DNA from: SIG653 sp045577455
GTDB taxonomy: Bacteria; Bacillota; Clostridia; Oscillospirales; CAG-382
Length of the DNA stretch: 24,407 bases
Assembly (NCBI GenBank): GCA_045577455.1
Contig: JAZNIJ010000226.1
Coordinates: 1 to 24,407, forward strand
Reading direction: 5' to 3'
This document shows, piece by piece, positions 23,576 to 24,407 of the stretch. Position 1 is the first letter of the stretch, and each line of letters opens with the position of its first letter. The notes under the pieces are model-generated. The model did no database searches. It saw only the letters and a program-made list of their open reading frames with translations, and was not told the DNA's origin. A program made the position numbers and the translations under genes.

Positions 23576-23667
23576 GATCCATGAGGGTTATTTATCCCTC
23601 AATGGGTAGACATTGGGAAGAGCATTTTTGGGAGTAATTTTTAAAACTTTTTTCTAAAATCGTTAAC

Positions 23668-23685
23668 TTTGTATGGATATACAAA
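23668..23685. repeat. 7-bp perfect inverted repeat near the terminators
   Basis: TTTGTAT-GGAT-ATACAAA is an exact dyad in an AT-rich stretch about 45 bases from the terminator pair of ppdK. Its position between host gene and element genes makes it a candidate recombinase or regulator site; there is no direct proof. Confidence 0.35.
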
Positions 23686-23728
23686 TAAATCGACATGTTT
23701 TGTGCGTTGAATTAGGCGTTTTTACAAT

Positions 23729-23770
23729 AAAAAAAGCCCTGCTTGAATTAAATCAAACAGGGCAAAAAAA
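23729..23770. terminator. Bidirectional terminator
   Basis: GCCCTG (23736-23741) pairs with CAGGGC (23758-23763), extended inward by TTGA/TCAA after one mismatch, with a six-base loop. Seven A residues lie on each side, so it has a U-tract in both directions. It is the second terminator behind ppdK and also shields against rightward transcription. Confidence 0.8.
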
Positions 23771-23803
23771 TAGAGGATATATCACCTGAGTGATATATCC
23801 TCT
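23764..23803 (-). terminator. Primary terminator of ppdK
   Basis: A 14-bp perfect stem (AGAGGATATATCAC/GTGATATATCCTCT, 23772-23803) with a four-base loop is followed on the minus strand by ATTTTTTT. It lies about 135 bases after the ppdK stop. Confidence 0.85.
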
Positions 23804-23938
23804 GAATGTTTAGTCAAAACCAAAGAGTGACATTTATATCTTTCCAGTTAAGAACACGATGTTTTGTCGAAAAACTATACAAATATTTTTTCGCATCATC
23901 TATGGTCAAAACAAAGGAATCAAGCCGATAATTTCGGT

Positions 23939-24407
23939 TTATGCCATTTCCTTGATAGCAGCCTGAGCTGCTGCAAGGCGAGCGATCGGCACACGGAAGG
24001 GTGAGCATGATACATAGTTGAGGCCAATCTTGTGGCAGAATTCAACTGATACGGGGTCACCACCGTGTTCACCACAGATACCGTAGTGAAGTTCTTTACC
24101 GCTTGCTTTACCTTTTGCTACTGCCATTTCCATAAGAGCGCCTACGCCGTTCTGGTCAAGTTTTGCAAAGGGATCGTTTTCAAAGATTTTGCTATCATAG
24201 TAAGCTGTGAGGAACTTACCAGCGTCGTCACGGCTGAAGCCGTATGTCATCTGTGTAAGGTCGTTTGTACCGAAGCAGAAGAAGTCAGCTTCTTTAGCAA
24301 CTTCGTCAGCTGTGATACAAGCTCTGGGGATTTCGATCATTGTACCAACTTCGTATTTGAGGTCTGAACCAGCAGCTGCGATTTCTGCATCAGCTGTTTC
24401 TACAACT
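23939..24407 (-). CDS. ppdK: Pyruvate phosphate dikinase, C-terminal end (5' partial)
   Basis: The last 155 residues of pyruvate phosphate dikinase, the PEP/pyruvate-binding TIM-barrel domain. Recognisable blocks: YEVGTMIEIPRACITADEV, FFCFGTNDLTQMTYGFSRDD, DPFAKLDQNGVGALMEMAV, YGICGEHGGDPVSVEFCH with the catalytic cysteine of CGEHGGDP, and GLNYVSCSPFRVPIARLAAA near the end. The enzyme interconverts pyruvate, ATP and phosphate with PEP, AMP and pyrophosphate, and is a core glycolytic enzyme of many anaerobic Firmicutes. The N-terminal phosphohistidine parts lie outside the window. It is a chromosomal marker beside the element; its C-terminus is intact, so any insertion lies downstream of the gene. 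Confidence 0.96.
   Translation of the reverse strand, partial: VVETADAEIAAAGSDLKYEVGTMIEIPRACITADEVAKEADFFCFGTNDLTQMTYGFSRDDAGKFLTAYYDSKIFENDPFAKLDQNGVGALMEMAVAKGKASGKELHYGICGEHGGDPVSVEFCHKIGLNYVSCSPFRVPIARLAAAQAAIKEMA

Larger units (their letters stand above)
23047..23728. other. Gene-poor region with inverted repeats between parA and the ppdK terminators
   Basis: About 680 bases without a recognised protein family. It contains a 32-codon mini-ORF (23228-23130), hairpins at 23310-23328 and 23347-23365, a degenerate repeat GAGCG(TG)ATAAAAC at 23400-23387 and 23492-23481 (minus), inverted repeats at 23450-23470 and 23668-23685, short stems at 23583-23600, and a TTGACA box. A 68-codon frame (23463-23257, GTG start) and an 18-codon frame (23509-23453) also run through it; neither has a convincing ribosome binding site. 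The element end, an origin or a structured RNA could lie here. Confidence 0.5.

Noticed and set aside
23250..23600. Group II intron end, tRNA or known riboswitch
   Set aside because: I could not find domain V, cloverleaf or any riboswitch core I recognise on either strand.

Overview
The window looks like the head of a large conjugative/integrative element from a low-GC, anaerobic gut-type Firmicute (Clostridia). It sits next to a chromosomal housekeeping gene, the 3' end of pyruvate phosphate dikinase at the right edge. The monoderm origin is inferred from strong AGGAGG-type ribosome binding sites, a SpoVG-family protein, an LPXTG-type sorting signal, a Tad system without a secretin, and close matches to protein families typical of clostridial ICEs (TnpV, DUF4320, giant methylase-helicase proteins). 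Essentially every real gene is on the minus strand, so the reading order is from right to left.

Layout in reading order. (1) 24407-23939: C-terminal end of ppdK, followed by two back-to-back hairpin terminators (23803-23729). (2) 23728-23047: about 680 bases without a recognisable long gene. It holds several inverted repeats, a candidate promoter, a structured stretch that may be an RNA, and a 32-codon hydrophobic mini-ORF with a perfect ribosome binding site. (3) 23040-21315: parA-parB partition pair, closed by a terminator whose left arm lies inside the parB coding sequence. (4) 21204-12464: a SpoVG-like regulator followed by a complete-looking monoderm Tad (type IVc) pilus operon. It encodes three tandem paralogous pilin-like proteins, an A24 prepilin peptidase, a CpaB/SAF protein, a TadZ-like ATPase, a sortase-anchored wall protein, CpaF ATPase, two TadB/TadC inner-membrane proteins, two minor pseudopilins (one DUF4320), and a membrane-anchored, cysteine-rich protein. 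(5) 12396-9214: a 1,060-residue secreted adhesin-like protein with an InlB B-repeat, bounded on both sides by hairpin terminators. (6) 9153 to the left edge: a cluster of small accessory genes (winged helix, two conserved ICE proteins, a mini zinc-ribbon, a 100-residue protein) leading into a giant polyvalent protein of at least 2,285 residues. The giant protein has an ArdC-like N-terminus, two MutS-I-like domains, an N6-adenine methylase and an SNF2-type helicase, and runs off the window.

How they may work together (inference): ParAB and the SpoVG-like protein maintain and regulate the element, the Tad pilus plus adhesin provide cell-cell contact, and the methylase-helicase protects or processes element DNA after entry. 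The most striking single observation is a complete tnpV gene, with its own Shine-Dalgarno sequence, lying in the +1 frame inside the giant gene. There it coincides exactly with a low-complexity acidic/polar linker of the giant protein.
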